Assembly: GCF_900105785.1 (NCBI RefSeq)
Contig: NZ_LT629799.1
Location: 2,666,001 to 2,730,000, forward strand
DNA: 64,000 nt
Reading direction: 5' to 3'
DNA from: Microlunatus sagamiharensis
GTDB taxonomy: Bacteria; Actinomycetota; Actinomycetes; Propionibacteriales; Propionibacteriaceae
The notes under the pieces are model-generated. The model searched no databases. It was not told the DNA's origin and saw nothing but the letters and a program-made list of their open reading frames with translations. Of the stretch, positions 8,550 to 17,123 are shown one piece after another. Within the stretch, counting starts at the first letter, position 1. Each line of letters begins with the position of its first letter. The translations under genes were made by a program, and so were the position numbers.

Positions 8550-9332
8550 ATGACGCTCAACCATGTTCGACGCGGAAGCGGTGACCCGCTGCTGCTGATC
8601 CACGGTCTGGGCGCGGGGTGGCGGTCCTGGGCCCCGATCCTCGACGAGCTGGCCGAGCGGCGCGAGGTCATCGCGGTCGACCTGCCTGGGTTCGGTGAGA
8701 CACCACCGTTGACTGGCGAGGTCTCCATCGCCACCTTGACCGACTCCGTCGCGGACTTCATCCGCGAGCAGGGGCTGGACGGGGTCTCCACCGTCGGCCA
8801 GTCCATGGGCGCCCGGATGGTGCTCGAGCTCGCGCGGCGTGGCGTCGGCGGCGACACGGTGGCGTTGGACCCGGGCGGCTTCTGGAGCGACCGTGAGGTC
8901 TTCGTCTTCGGTGCCACGCTGCGGCCGTCGATCGCTCTGGTCCGCGCGCTCCGACCCAGGTTGCCCGCACTGCTCGGCAGCACCGTCGGAAGGACCCTGC
9001 TGCTGGCCCAGCTCTCGGCGCGTCCCTGGGCGCTCTCGGCCGAGACCGTGCTGCCGGACGTGCGTGGGCTGGTCGACTCCCCGTCGACCGGCGCGGCTCT
9101 GGACGCCTTGGTCAAGGGGCCGAAGCAGCAGGGAGCGCCTGCCGGCACCGTGCCCGGCCGGGTCACGATCGGGTGGGGCCGTCGTGATCTGGTCGCGCTG
9201 CCGAGACAGGCTGCACGTGCCACCGCGCTGTTCCCCGACGCGGTGCTGCACTGGTTCGAGCGGTGCGGTCATTTTCCGCAGTGGGACGCACCGCAGGAAG
9301 CGGTCCGACTGATCCTCGACAGCACCAGCTGA
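8550..9332 (+). CDS. Alpha/beta hydrolase
   Basis: A 260-residue hydrolase. The oxyanion region is LLLIHGLGAGWRSW, the nucleophile elbow is GQSMGARM with serine as nucleophile, the likely acid is the Asp in GWGRRDL, and the catalytic His lies in CGHFPQWD near the C-terminus. ATG 8550 is preferred, as MTLNHVRRGSGDPLLL starts the domain; GTG 8532 is an alternative. The substrate is unknown. It lies between repeat sites 1 and 2. Confidence 0.85.
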   Translation: MTLNHVRRGSGDPLLLIHGLGAGWRSWAPILDELAERREVIAVDLPGFGETPPLTGEVSIATLTDSVADFIREQGLDGVSTVGQSMGARMVLELARRGVGGDTVALDPGGFWSDREVFVFGATLRPSIALVRALRPRLPALLGSTVGRTLLLAQLSARPWALSAETVLPDVRGLVDSPSTGAALDALVKGPKQQGAPAGTVPGRVTIGWGRRDLVALPRQAARATALFPDAVLHWFERCGHFPQWDAPQEAVRLILDSTS

Positions 9333-9694
9333 GGTTGGTCGGGCTGCCCGGCCGACGAGGGTGCCGGCGCCGTGGGCGGGTCCGCCTCCGTCGAGCGAAG
9401 CTGCGGGGCTGACCCTCCGTAGCCCACCGGCCGCCGGTCGTGGTGGTGGACAAGAAGACCTGTAGGAACTTGATCGTCTTGTCGTCGCGATCTCGCTCTG
9501 ACCAGGGAACGACAAGATGCATGGGCGCTTCCAAACTCACTACCTTGTCGGCTTCCTTGGCCAGACAGACCATGGTGTTCGAGCAGGCCGCGCCAGTGGA
9601 GCATTGCCGCAAGCCGACCGTCTTGCGAGAACGGCGCGGCAGTAACCCGTGCAACTGCCTCTGGCAGGGAGCTGGTCTGGGCTACCGTCCTGGC
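9333..9694. other. Intergenic stretch with a long-loop inverted repeat
   Basis: About 360 bp without a supported gene. It contains the inverted repeat TCTTGTCGT (9477-9485) / ACGACAAGA (9509-9517) and repeat site 2, and ends in the promoter of the next gene. The TACCGT -10 box at 9683-9688 lies 6 nt before the ATG. Confidence 0.5.
9605..9632 (+). repeat. Island hairpin repeat site 2 (B unit)
   Basis: The most consensus-like copy: CGCAAG (9608-9613) pairs perfectly with CTTGCG (9622-9627) around the loop CCGACCGT, followed by AGAACGGC. Confidence 0.85.
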
Positions 9695-9907
9695 ATGGGG
9701 TTTGACCCGTACCGCGGAGAGGCTCGGGGTCTGCTGTCCACCTCGATCGTGACTGCAGCCGTCGTCGTCGTGGGCTTCGTCCTCGTGGCGCTACTTCGTC
9801 CGTACCTTGGGTCTGTTGGATCATTTGCTACTGCGCTTGGCATCGCCCTGGTGGCAGAACTGGTCCTCTGGCTTGTCATCCGGCGGCGGCGTTCAACATC
9901 CCGCTAG
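9695..9907 (+). CDS. Small two-helix membrane protein
   Basis: A 70-residue protein with two transmembrane helices (SIVTAAVVVVGFVLVALL and SFATALGIALVAELVLWLVI) and a basic tail RRRRSTSR, probably cytoplasmic. The promoter looks leaderless (TACCGT at 9683-9688, 6 nt before the ATG). Its stop codon TAG lies inside repeat site 3, so the repeat supplies the gene's 3' end. Function unknown. Confidence 0.7.
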   Translation: MGFDPYRGEARGLLSTSIVTAAVVVVGFVLVALLRPYLGSVGSFATALGIALVAELVLWLVIRRRRSTSR

Positions 9908-9930
9908 CCGACCGTCTCGCGAGACGGCAG
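9901..9930 (+). repeat. Island hairpin repeat site 3 (B unit)
   Basis: The copy contains the core TAGCCGACCGTC and the perfect 16-bp palindrome CCGTCTCGCGAGACGG at 9912-9927. This shows the alternative 3' hairpin (GTCT/AGAC arms) of the B unit in its strongest form. Confidence 0.85.
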
Positions 9931-9940
9931 AAGCAAGTGC

Positions 9941-10291
9941 CTACGAGCGGTGCCGGGCGACGTTGATCACGTGTCCGTCGGGGCTACGAACGAAGAAGCG
10001 CCGGATGCCCCAGGGCTCGTCGGTGATCGGGTGCACGATGTCGTAAGCGCGGCGTTGCGCTTCTTCGTATGCGGCATCGACGTCATCGACCTTGATGGTG
10101 ATGACCGAGTCCTGCGGTGCGGTTGCGTCCCGAGTCACGACCTGGACGCAGGCGTCAGAGTCGGGAGAGCTGAAGCGGGCGACCCAGCCCTGGTTCATGG
10201 CTTCCTCGGTGAGCCCGAGGAAGCCGAAGAACTCCCGTGCTCGTTCGACGTCGTCGGTGTGCAGGTTGGCGATGGCCTCAACTGCTCTCAT
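9941..10291 (-). CDS. Glyoxalase/VOC superfamily protein
   Basis: A 116-residue single VOC module. It starts MRAVEAIANLHTDDVERAR, with the usual FFGFLGLTEE helix, the strand DSVITIKVDDVDAAYEEAQ, and the end FFVRSPDGHVINVARH. This layout fits a dimeric VOC protein of the bleomycin-resistance/glyoxalase type; metal ligands are not all obvious. ATG 10291 opens the domain. The stop lies 11 bp from repeat site 3. Substrate unknown. Confidence 0.8.
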   Translation of the reverse strand: MRAVEAIANLHTDDVERAREFFGFLGLTEEAMNQGWVARFSSPDSDACVQVVTRDATAPQDSVITIKVDDVDAAYEEAQRRAYDIVHPITDEPWGIRRFFVRSPDGHVINVARHRS

Positions 10292-10845
10292 GGTGTGAGC
10301 CTGACAGCCCGGCTTCCGCATCAGAACGCCGAGCCCAGCGGATGAGCCGTAGGAGGACCCCCTCGCGAGAACGCTCGCCGGTATTGCCGCTGCGGTGAAC
10401 GCGGCGCAACCAACGACCGAGTCGGTGCGAACTATCAGTGGCCGCGCCGATGTCGACTCCGTTGCGCTTCGACCCCCCAGCTGCAACGTGAATCTCGACC
10501 GCCGGTCCGTGATGGACGGCTTTGCCCCGAGCTGTTCGTCGCCACGACCGGGCAGCGGACTCGACGCCGCTACCCGGTCGTCCGACGTTCTCCTTCAGCC
10601 TTGCTTACAGCGTAAGTCTGGTCGGTGCTGCAGCGGGTATACCTGACACGGCGCCGGTAGTAACACCTTGGGGGGTCGACCTACCGGTCGCGACTGACTC
10701 CCTCGGGGGAACTCGGTTGCGAGGTCGGGAGGGGCGGTCACGAATGTTCCCCCCGGCCGCCCGCTCGACTCCCTAAGCGGGCCGTCCTTCGAGAACAACT
10801 GCGCTCGTTGACAAGCTTGTAGCAGCACGCGGAGGGGCGTCTTCC
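10292..10845. other. Long intergenic stretch with a degenerate repeat
   Basis: About 550 bp in which I can support no gene. It carries the degenerate hairpin repeat (10770-10797) and a TTGACA at 10808-10813 without a matching -10 box. Confidence 0.4.
10770..10797 (+). repeat. Island hairpin repeat site 4 (degenerate B unit)
   Basis: CTAAGCGGGCCGTCCTTCGA followed by GAAC aligns to the B consensus AAGCCGACCGTCTTGCGAG with several substitutions. It is likely a decayed copy, and the least certain together with site 7. Confidence 0.5.
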
Positions 10846-10879
10846 GATACTTGTCAGTACCGATATGCTGGAGTATTGT
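10846..10879 (+). promoter_or_regulatory. Promoter and operator-like dyad of the TetR gene
   Basis: The -35 TTGTCA (10851-10856), a 17-bp spacer and the -10 TATTGT (10874-10879) end 7 nt before the GTG start, so the transcript is probably leaderless. The dyad GATACT (10846-10851) / AGTACC (10856-10861) overlaps the -35 and could bind the TetR protein encoded next. Confidence 0.6.
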
Positions 10880-10886
10880 ATGTGCC

Positions 10887-11591
10887 GTGAGTCAAGCACA
10901 GTCCACGGTTGTGAGCACAGCCGACCCCGGTGGGGCACCTGCCGTCAAGCAGGTCGGCCGGCCTCGCGACGGTTCCCGTGACGTCTTGATCTTGGAGGAG
11001 GCGTTGGCCGTCCTGGCCGAGGTCGGCTATGAGCGGTTGACGATTGATGCCGTCGCTGCGCGCACAGGAGCGGCTCGAGCGACGATCTACCGTCGGTGGC
11101 CGACGAAGGCCGAGCTCGTCCTCGACGCGGTGCGCCGGCTCAGCGAGGGAGACGTCGACCCTGCTGACCTCCCTGACACCGGGCGGCTCCGTGACGACCT
11201 GGTGGCGATCGTGTTGTCCCAGAGCGAAGACGAACTGCAGTACCGGATGAAGATCGTGGCCGGGGTCGCCTCCCTGGCGTTGACCGAGGACCGGCGCCTG
11301 GCGCAGGCGGCGACCGTGGCGAGCGTCGGCTCGTGGACCCGAGCGCTCGAGGTGCTGCTGCAGCGCGCGGTGGACCGCGGCGAGTACCCGAACGTCTCCC
11401 GCGACGTGGCCCCTGACGTCTCCGGTGAAGCTGGCATCTCCAGTGGAACGGCCGTCGACGTGGCGGCGCTGGCGCAGGTCGTCCCGCTAATGTGCCTGGC
11501 TCGTGCCGTCACCCAGCAGCCGATCAGCCGCGAGTTCAGCCTGCAGCTCATTGACGGGGTCCTCATCCCTGCCATGCGCGGCGCGGGCTGA
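10887..11591 (+). CDS. TetR/AcrR family regulator
   Basis: A 234-residue regulator. The N-terminal helix-turn-helix runs through ALAVLAEVGYERLTIDAVAA and RTGAARATIYRRWPTKAELV (about residues 38-80). A variable ligand-binding helical domain follows, with an unusual Gly/Ser-rich insertion (DVSGEAGISSGTAVD). It starts at GTG 10887 under its own promoter. It stands upstream of a PhnB-like VOC gene and may control itself and its neighbours. Confidence 0.85.
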   Translation: MSQAQSTVVSTADPGGAPAVKQVGRPRDGSRDVLILEEALAVLAEVGYERLTIDAVAARTGAARATIYRRWPTKAELVLDAVRRLSEGDVDPADLPDTGRLRDDLVAIVLSQSEDELQYRMKIVAGVASLALTEDRRLAQAATVASVGSWTRALEVLLQRAVDRGEYPNVSRDVAPDVSGEAGISSGTAVDVAALAQVVPLMCLARAVTQQPISREFSLQLIDGVLIPAMRGAG

Positions 11592-11783
11592 GCGTCGCCG
11601 CCGGCCACGGCGGCCGGACGGCTCTGTCCCGGCCTTCGTCGTGCGAACGCCACACGCACAGTCGTAGAACAGCACCAAGAACGCACTGCCTCGGGGGAGC
11701 CGCCCGGCTCGGCCCGAGGTTCCCACTGGGCAGTGTTCGAACCATCGTCGACCTACAGCTCGTTGAGCAAGCAGGAGGAAGCC

Positions 11784-12293
11784 ATGCCCATGACCGCTAC
11801 CGCCCACCTCAATTTCCGCGGTGACGCCCGCTCAGCGCTGACGTTCTACCAGTCCGTCTTCGGCGGACAGGTGATGGCAGCGACGTACGGCCAGGTCGGG
11901 GTCCCGCAAGACTCGCCCGAGTCCGACCACGCCGTGTTCGTTCCGGTCGAGGCGTCCTCGCCGGACGCGGACCGTCTCGCCTTCGGGATGCTCGCCGCCG
12001 ACAACGGTCTGCGTCTGGCCGCGTACGACGTCTTCGGCGCCCAGGGCGGCGGCCTTGCCGCCGCCGGGTTGGAGCACGGGTCGACCCGCGCCGGTGGCCT
12101 TACCCATACGGAGTCGTCGTTCCTGCTCGTGAACAGCAACACTCTCGAGGAAGCCCGCGCCCTGTGGGAGAGGCTGTCCTCGGGCGGCACGGTGATCCAG
12201 GCTCTGGCGCCGGCTGACTGGGCTCCCGTCTACGGCATGCTGACCGACCGGTTCGGCGTTACCTGGATCTTCGGCCTCGCACCCAGCGCCTGA
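11784..12293 (+). CDS. PhnB-like VOC family protein
   Basis: A 169-residue protein with the PhnB/3-demethylubiquinone-methyltransferase-like VOC start TATAHLNFRGDARSALTFYQ and VFGGQVMAATYG. Later come SSFLLVNSNTLEEARALWER and the closing GMLTDRFGVTWIFGL. A strong ribosome-binding site AGGAGGAA precedes the ATG. Proteins of this type are common beside TetR genes, and the enzymatic activity is generally unknown. Confidence 0.85.
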   Translation: MPMTATAHLNFRGDARSALTFYQSVFGGQVMAATYGQVGVPQDSPESDHAVFVPVEASSPDADRLAFGMLAADNGLRLAAYDVFGAQGGGLAAAGLEHGSTRAGGLTHTESSFLLVNSNTLEEARALWERLSSGGTVIQALAPADWAPVYGMLTDRFGVTWIFGLAPSA

Positions 12294-12310
12294 GCCGACG
12301 CGTCGAGAAG

Positions 12311-13615
12311 GTGCACGAGGTCGACCGGAACGATCATGAGTCAGCACCTTCCGTGAGCGCGCATCACTCTGTCCGCACGGTTCCCGACGTCGAACGCAGG
12401 GCCCGCCTCGCCGTCCGGCACCGGCTCGCGTCGGCACCAGCGACGACGAGCGGCCCCGGAGGACCCGCCGAGTCGGTGACCTCGTCGGGTGCCGTCGCGG
12501 CCAGCGCACGGGCGGTGGTGGGCCTGCATGCGACCGAGCCGGTGAGTGTGTACCTCTCGGCCTGGGCTCGAAGTGGCGCCACCCAGGCCGACGTCGACGA
12601 CGCGCTCTACCGCGAACGAAGCGTCGTCAAGCAGCTGGCGATGCGGCGCACCCTGTTCGCCTTTCCTGTCGACCTGCTGCCCGCCGTGCGGGGCAGTGCC
12701 GCCGCCCGCGTCGCCGCCCAGCAGCACGGATTGCTCGCCCGCAGCGTCGTGACCGCCGGCCTCGCCACCGACGGCGACGCCTGGGTCGAACGGGCCTGCG
12801 ACCTGGCCCTCGAGCGGCTCGCCCAGGAGCCCGCCACCACCAATCAGCTCCGCAACCAGCTACCCATGCTGGCCGTTCGCCTGCCACGACCCGAGAACCC
12901 GACCAGCCCGCCGGCGCCGGTCGCGGCGCGGGTCCTCACCGTCCTGGCTGCGTCGGGGCGCGTCGTGCGCGGGAACAACCAGGGCAGCTGGACGACCTCG
13001 AAGCCTGTCTGGACGCTCGTCGACGACTGGGTGCCCGGCCCGGCCGGCTCGGCGGAGCCGTGGGGTGCCGCCGAGGGCTACGCCGAGCTCGTGCGCCGGT
13101 GGCTGTGGGCCTACGGGCCCGGTACCGAGGCCGACATCGTCTGGTGGCTCGGCGCGACGAAGTCCGCGGTTCGTCAGGCCCTGGCCGACACCCGTGCTGT
13201 GGCTGTCTCCCTCGAGGACGGCGCGCCCGCCTGGCTGCACCCCGACGACGTCGACCCCGTCGCCGCACCCGCTCCGTGGGCGGCGTTGCTGCCGGCGCTC
13301 GACCCCGCCACGATGGGCTGGCGTGGCCGCACCTTCCACATCGACCCCAGAACCGCCAAAGCCGTCTACGACCGGGCCGGCAACGGTCTGCCCACCGCCT
13401 GGTGGAACGGCCGCACCGTCGGCGGCTGGACCCAACAAGCAGACGGCCGCGTCACCGTGGTCCCTCACGTCGACCTGCCCCGGACCGCGATCATCGCCCT
13501 CGACCACCAGGCCGACGAGCTCACCCAGCGCCTCGACGGCCAGGTCCTCCGCACCACCTTCCACCGACCCCAGCAGGAAGGGGACCGACCCGTGACAGCG
13601 GAACGGGTGCCGTAG
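12311..13615 (+). CDS. Winged-helix DNA-binding domain protein (HTH_42/YcaQ-like)
   Basis: A protein of up to 434 residues with the features of the crosslink-repair-associated winged-helix family. VVGLHATEPVSVYLSAWARS and ALYRERSVVKQLAMRRTLFA are near the N-terminus, with RRWLWAYGPGTEADIVWWLG in the middle and LLPALDPATMGWRGR near the C-terminus. Members related to YcaQ/AlkX are linked to DNA glycosylase activity; whether this one cuts DNA is unknown. The start could be GTG 12311 or a later GTG (12353). It follows the VOC gene by 17 bp. Confidence 0.75.
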   Translation: MHEVDRNDHESAPSVSAHHSVRTVPDVERRARLAVRHRLASAPATTSGPGGPAESVTSSGAVAASARAVVGLHATEPVSVYLSAWARSGATQADVDDALYRERSVVKQLAMRRTLFAFPVDLLPAVRGSAAARVAAQQHGLLARSVVTAGLATDGDAWVERACDLALERLAQEPATTNQLRNQLPMLAVRLPRPENPTSPPAPVAARVLTVLAASGRVVRGNNQGSWTTSKPVWTLVDDWVPGPAGSAEPWGAAEGYAELVRRWLWAYGPGTEADIVWWLGATKSAVRQALADTRAVAVSLEDGAPAWLHPDDVDPVAAPAPWAALLPALDPATMGWRGRTFHIDPRTAKAVYDRAGNGLPTAWWNGRTVGGWTQQADGRVTVVPHVDLPRTAIIALDHQADELTQRLDGQVLRTTFHRPQQEGDRPVTAERVP

Positions 13616-13695
13616 AGGACCCCTCCAAGGACCCGCCAGCAGGCTGGGCAGGGCGGCCGCCGCGGAGGGCTGGCGGGGAGTGCTGAGACGTTGGA

Positions 13696-14322
13696 TCATC
13701 CTTGGTCGGCGAGCTTGTCGACGATCAGGCGCACCTGGTCGGCGGAGCGGCGACGGAACTCTGGGGTGCGGGGATCGAGCCCGGTGAGGCGTTTGGTCTC
13801 GGCGGGGAACAAGGTCCCGGCAACCGTCATGGCCTGGAGGAACAGCAGGACGAACGCCGGGTCGAGGGACGGGGCGAGCTCACCGTCTTGCTGCCGGCGT
13901 CGCAGCTCGGCGACCTCGGGGACATCAGGATCGAACTCGACGCCGTCCGGGTCCTGGTCGAGGGTGTCGCGCAGGAAGAGCCGCTCGAGCTCGGGATGGT
14001 CGCCGAACACCCGCACGTAGCGGCCCGCAAGCTCCCCGAGAGATGTGTCGGTAGCGTCGAGCTCGGCCACCAGAGCTTGGCGACGCTCCACGACGGCGTC
14101 GTACAGCCCGCGCTTACCGCCGAAGTAGTAGGCGATCAGCTGCTTGTTCACCCCGGCCTTCGCGGCGATCGCCTCGACCCTGGCGCCCGCGAAGCCGTGC
14201 TCGGCGAACTGCGCCTGCGCCGCCTCGAGCAGGGCCTTGCGGCTCCGGTCGGCATCGCGGACCCGCTCGTGCGCTCGAGGTTGACGTCGTGGCTCCTGCA
14301 CGATCTCAACAATACGTCCCAC
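13696..14322 (-). CDS. TetR family regulator
   Basis: A 208-residue regulator. The helix-turn-helix is SRKALLEAAQAQFAEHGFAG, then ARVEAIAAKAGVNKQLIAYY and FGGKRGLYDAVVERR. The C-terminal part matches the TetR_C_33-like layout (VRVFGDHPELERLFLRDTL). GTG 14322 is chosen because the longer frame adds non-conserved residues. It is divergent from the NmrA gene, with a shared 140-bp control region, and probably represses it. Confidence 0.8.
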   Translation of the reverse strand: MGRIVEIVQEPRRQPRAHERVRDADRSRKALLEAAQAQFAEHGFAGARVEAIAAKAGVNKQLIAYYFGGKRGLYDAVVERRQALVAELDATDTSLGELAGRYVRVFGDHPELERLFLRDTLDQDPDGVEFDPDVPEVAELRRRQQDGELAPSLDPAFVLLFLQAMTVAGTLFPAETKRLTGLDPRTPEFRRRSADQVRLIVDKLADQG

Positions 14323-14462
14323 TCTGTCACCCGTTTGGTTGATTATTGCTGTCGGACCTCGCATCCTGGATCCACCAGCAACGCGCTCCCGTCGAGCACG
14401 ACCAACCCCCCTCCTCGCGTGTCCTCTACCGGCAGCGCGACCCACCCGTGAAAGGGCAATCC

Positions 14463-15356
14463 ATGGACACCGACTCGAAGACGCTCGTCACTGGCGCGAC
14501 CGGAGACATCGGCGGCACCCTGGTCCGGCTGCTGAAGGACTCCGGGCACCCGTTCCGGGTGATGTGCCGTCGCCCTGACCAGGTCGAGGCCTTCGCCGCC
14601 GACGGCGTCGAAGCGGTGCACGGCGACTTCGCCGACCCCGCGAGCGTCCGTCAGGCGCTCGAGGGCTGCGACCAGCTATTCCTGCTTCCCCCGTTCACCG
14701 CGCAGATGGTCGAGCAGACGAGGGCGGCGATCGACGCCGCCCGCGAGGCGGACGTCGGTCATGTCGTGAAGATCTCCGCCGCCGACGCCAACCCCGACTC
14801 GCCGGTGCCGTGGGCCGCCGACCACGGACGGGTCGACACCTACCTGCGCGCGTCCGGGCTTTCCTGGACCCTGCTGAGGCCCAGCTGCTTCTTCAACCTG
14901 CTCGCGGTGATGGCCCCGGCGATCCGGCGCGGGCTGCTACCCGGGATGAGCGGGCACGGAGCGACCACCTTCATCGACAGCCCCGACATCGCGGCCGCCG
15001 CCGCCCGAGTCCTGACCGACCCGTCCACCCAGGGCGGTCTCGGCGACCAAGGACGGGACTACCTGCTCACCGGCACCCAGCCCCTCTCGCTGCCCCAGTC
15101 CGCCGAGATCCTCACCGCCGAGCTCGGCCACCGGGTGCGGTACCTGCCCGTGCCCGCTCCGCTGGTCTACCTCGCAGCCCGCGCCAAAGGTGTCCCCGTC
15201 CGTGAAGCCCGCGGCATCGTCAACCAGTTCGCCGTGGTCGTACGCCGCGGCCTCGACAACGTCCGCGTGCACTCCACCGACCTCGAGCACCTGATCGGCC
15301 GCCCTCCCACCGACATGAGCACCTACGTCCGCACCCACCGCACCGAGCTGACCTGA
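14463..15356 (+). CDS. NmrA-like NAD(P)H-binding protein
   Basis: A 297-residue atypical short-chain dehydrogenase. The nucleotide-binding motif is TLVTGATGDIGGTLVRLL, followed by FRVMCRRPDQVEAFAADGVE and the HVVKISAADANPDSPVPWA segment where the catalytic Tyr is missing. The pattern fits the NmrA / quinone-oxidoreductase QorB-like group. ATG 14463 has AAAGGG upstream. It is divergent from a TetR gene, the usual arrangement for an inducible redox stress protein. Confidence 0.8.
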   Translation: MDTDSKTLVTGATGDIGGTLVRLLKDSGHPFRVMCRRPDQVEAFAADGVEAVHGDFADPASVRQALEGCDQLFLLPPFTAQMVEQTRAAIDAAREADVGHVVKISAADANPDSPVPWAADHGRVDTYLRASGLSWTLLRPSCFFNLLAVMAPAIRRGLLPGMSGHGATTFIDSPDIAAAAARVLTDPSTQGGLGDQGRDYLLTGTQPLSLPQSAEILTAELGHRVRYLPVPAPLVYLAARAKGVPVREARGIVNQFAVVVRRGLDNVRVHSTDLEHLIGRPPTDMSTYVRTHRTELT

Positions 15357-15426
15357 CCTGACCATCAAAGACCCGCCCCGATGAGGTCAACCGCATCTGA
15401 GTCGCAGGGCCGCACCGGTCCGCGGC

Positions 15427-15459
15427 GAGCAGCGAGCAGCGAGCAGCGAGCAGCGAGCA
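15427..15459 (+). repeat. 7-bp tandem repeat (GAGCAGC, about 4.7 copies)
   Basis: Consecutive GAGCAGC units run from 15427 in the spacer between the NmrA and VOC genes. It is a simple-sequence array that could vary in copy number. Confidence 0.9.
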
Positions 15460-15567
15460 ACCCTTCCTTGACCGAGCATCGCCACCGGTGAGGCGTGCCA
15501 GGGCGGCCTGCCAGAGCCTCTCGCGGTGCCGTGAGAACCACACGACCCGACACGACTGGAGAACCTG

Positions 15568-16005
15568 ATGCACCTCAACCACATCAACCTCTGCGCCAGC
15601 AACGTCCCCGCCCTGGCCAGCACGCTCGTCAACCACTTCAACTACCGACTCGCCGACTCCGGCGCCATCCCCCGACCCAACGATGACGAGGACTCCCACT
15701 TCGCCCTCGTCATCGGCGCCGACGGCTCCGAGCTCGTCATCACCCAGATCACCGCCCCACCAGCCGACCAGTCGGCCTACCCCCAAGGGTTCCACTTCGG
15801 CCTCATCCAGCCGTCCCGCGAAGCCGTCTACGCCAAGCACGACGAACTCACCACAGCAGGCCTAACCCCGGGAAAGATCAACGACGGCTTCCAGGTCTGG
15901 GGCGCCACCTGGACCGCGTTTTACTGCCCGCTCGGCGACGGCCTCGAGATCGAGATCAACTACCGCACCACCTCCGACTTCCTCGACACTCGAGCCTCGA
16001 CCTGA
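15568..16005 (+). CDS. VOC family protein
   Basis: A 145-residue single-domain VOC protein: MHLNHINLCASNVPALASTL at the N-terminus, SHFALVIGADGSELVITQIT, then the second half starting FHFGLIQPSREAVYAKHDEL and ending TAFYCPLGDGLEIEINYR. The paired N- and C-terminal halves, His near the start and Glu near the end (LEIEINY) fit a metal-binding VOC enzyme. Substrate unknown; detoxification is the usual role. Confidence 0.8.
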   Translation: MHLNHINLCASNVPALASTLVNHFNYRLADSGAIPRPNDDEDSHFALVIGADGSELVITQITAPPADQSAYPQGFHFGLIQPSREAVYAKHDELTTAGLTPGKINDGFQVWGATWTAFYCPLGDGLEIEINYRTTSDFLDTRAST

Positions 16006-16142
16006 AAAACTGTCCCGCACGGGCGAAACCCAATTCAGCATCAAAGCCTGGACCAGGTAAGACCGCAACGAGCGGTTCGTCAGCGTCCGGTACGTGTCGC
16101 AGCGCTCCCGGCTCTGACCTCCGACCAGACAAGGAGACGACG

Positions 16143-16991
16143 ATGATCGCCACGGAGCAGGTGACCTCCGCCGACGGCACGCCCATCGGCTACCTCCGCC
16201 AAGGACAGGGGCCGGGACTGGTACTGGTGCAAGGCGCCATGGCCGACGTGTCCGCCTACCGCGACCTCGCCGCGGAGCTCGCCACGAGCTTCACCGTCTA
16301 TTCGGCCGAGCGGCGCGGCCGCGGGCTCTCCCCGCACCCATACAGCCAGCGCCACGACCTCGCGCGCGACGTCGACGACCTCGACGCGATCCTGCACGCC
16401 ACCGAAGCCGGACTCGTCTTCGGCCTGAGCTCAGGAGCCGTGATCACCCTCGAAGCGGCCCGCACCCTCGACCGCGTGAGAGCCATCGCGGTCTACGAAC
16501 CCCCGTTCTACCCGAGCGGCATCGACCGCGACGGGATCCGCCGTCTCAGCAGGGACATCGAGTCCGGCGACGCCCCTGCTGCCCTGCTCGAGGCGCTGCG
16601 CACCGCAGGCACCGCTCCCGCCGTCTTCCGACTCCTACCCCACTCGATCGGACGGACGCTCACCGCGGCGGCGCTCGCCGTCGACGACCGCCGCAACCAT
16701 GAAGGGGAGTCGCTGCGACAGCTGCTACCGAGCGTGCGCTACGACTTCCACGACGTCGCCCAGGTCGACGGCCGCCTCGAGACGTACGGCGAGATCAACA
16801 AGCCGGCGCTCCTCATCAGCGGCACGAAAAGCCCAACTTTCCTTCGTCAAGCCATCCGGACGCTCCACCACACCATCCCAGACTCCATCCACGTCGAGCT
16901 CGAAGGCCTCGGCCACGACGGACCCTGGAACAACGGCTCACCAACCGCGGTCGCGTCAGCCATCCGTCGACACCTGGCCGAGCCGAGATGA
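16143..16991 (+). CDS. Alpha/beta hydrolase
   Basis: A 282-residue hydrolase. The strand-loop VLVQGAMADVSAYRDL carries the oxyanion region, the nucleophile elbow is FGLSSGAV, and the C-terminal histidine is in GLGHDGPWNN. The cap helix region is INPHxx-poor and short. An AAGGAGA ribosome-binding site lies before ATG 16143. It is the last gene of the eight-gene interval between repeat sites 4 and 5; its stop is 12 bp from site 5. Substrate unknown. Confidence 0.85.
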   Translation: MIATEQVTSADGTPIGYLRQGQGPGLVLVQGAMADVSAYRDLAAELATSFTVYSAERRGRGLSPHPYSQRHDLARDVDDLDAILHATEAGLVFGLSSGAVITLEAARTLDRVRAIAVYEPPFYPSGIDRDGIRRLSRDIESGDAPAALLEALRTAGTAPAVFRLLPHSIGRTLTAAALAVDDRRNHEGESLRQLLPSVRYDFHDVAQVDGRLETYGEINKPALLISGTKSPTFLRQAIRTLHHTIPDSIHVELEGLGHDGPWNNGSPTAVASAIRRHLAEPR

Positions 16992-17002
16992 CCTTCAAGG
17001 TT

Positions 17003-17070
17003 GACCGTAAGACGTCCGCCCTGCGGGCGCTCGCTGTCGCCATAAGCCGACCGTCGTACGACTAGTCGGT
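17003..17070 (+). repeat. Island hairpin repeat site 5 (A + B units)
   Basis: The A unit CCGTAAGACGTCCGCCCTGC has a CCGTA/TGCGG stem with one G-T pair. The B unit starts 35 nt later (ATAAGCCGACCGTC) and includes the palindrome GTCGTACGAC at 17053-17062. Confidence 0.8.
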
Positions 17071-17123
17071 ACGGGGCCTCGGGGTGAAGGACTGGCAGGA
17101 ATGCTGGGCGAGATGATGGCGGC

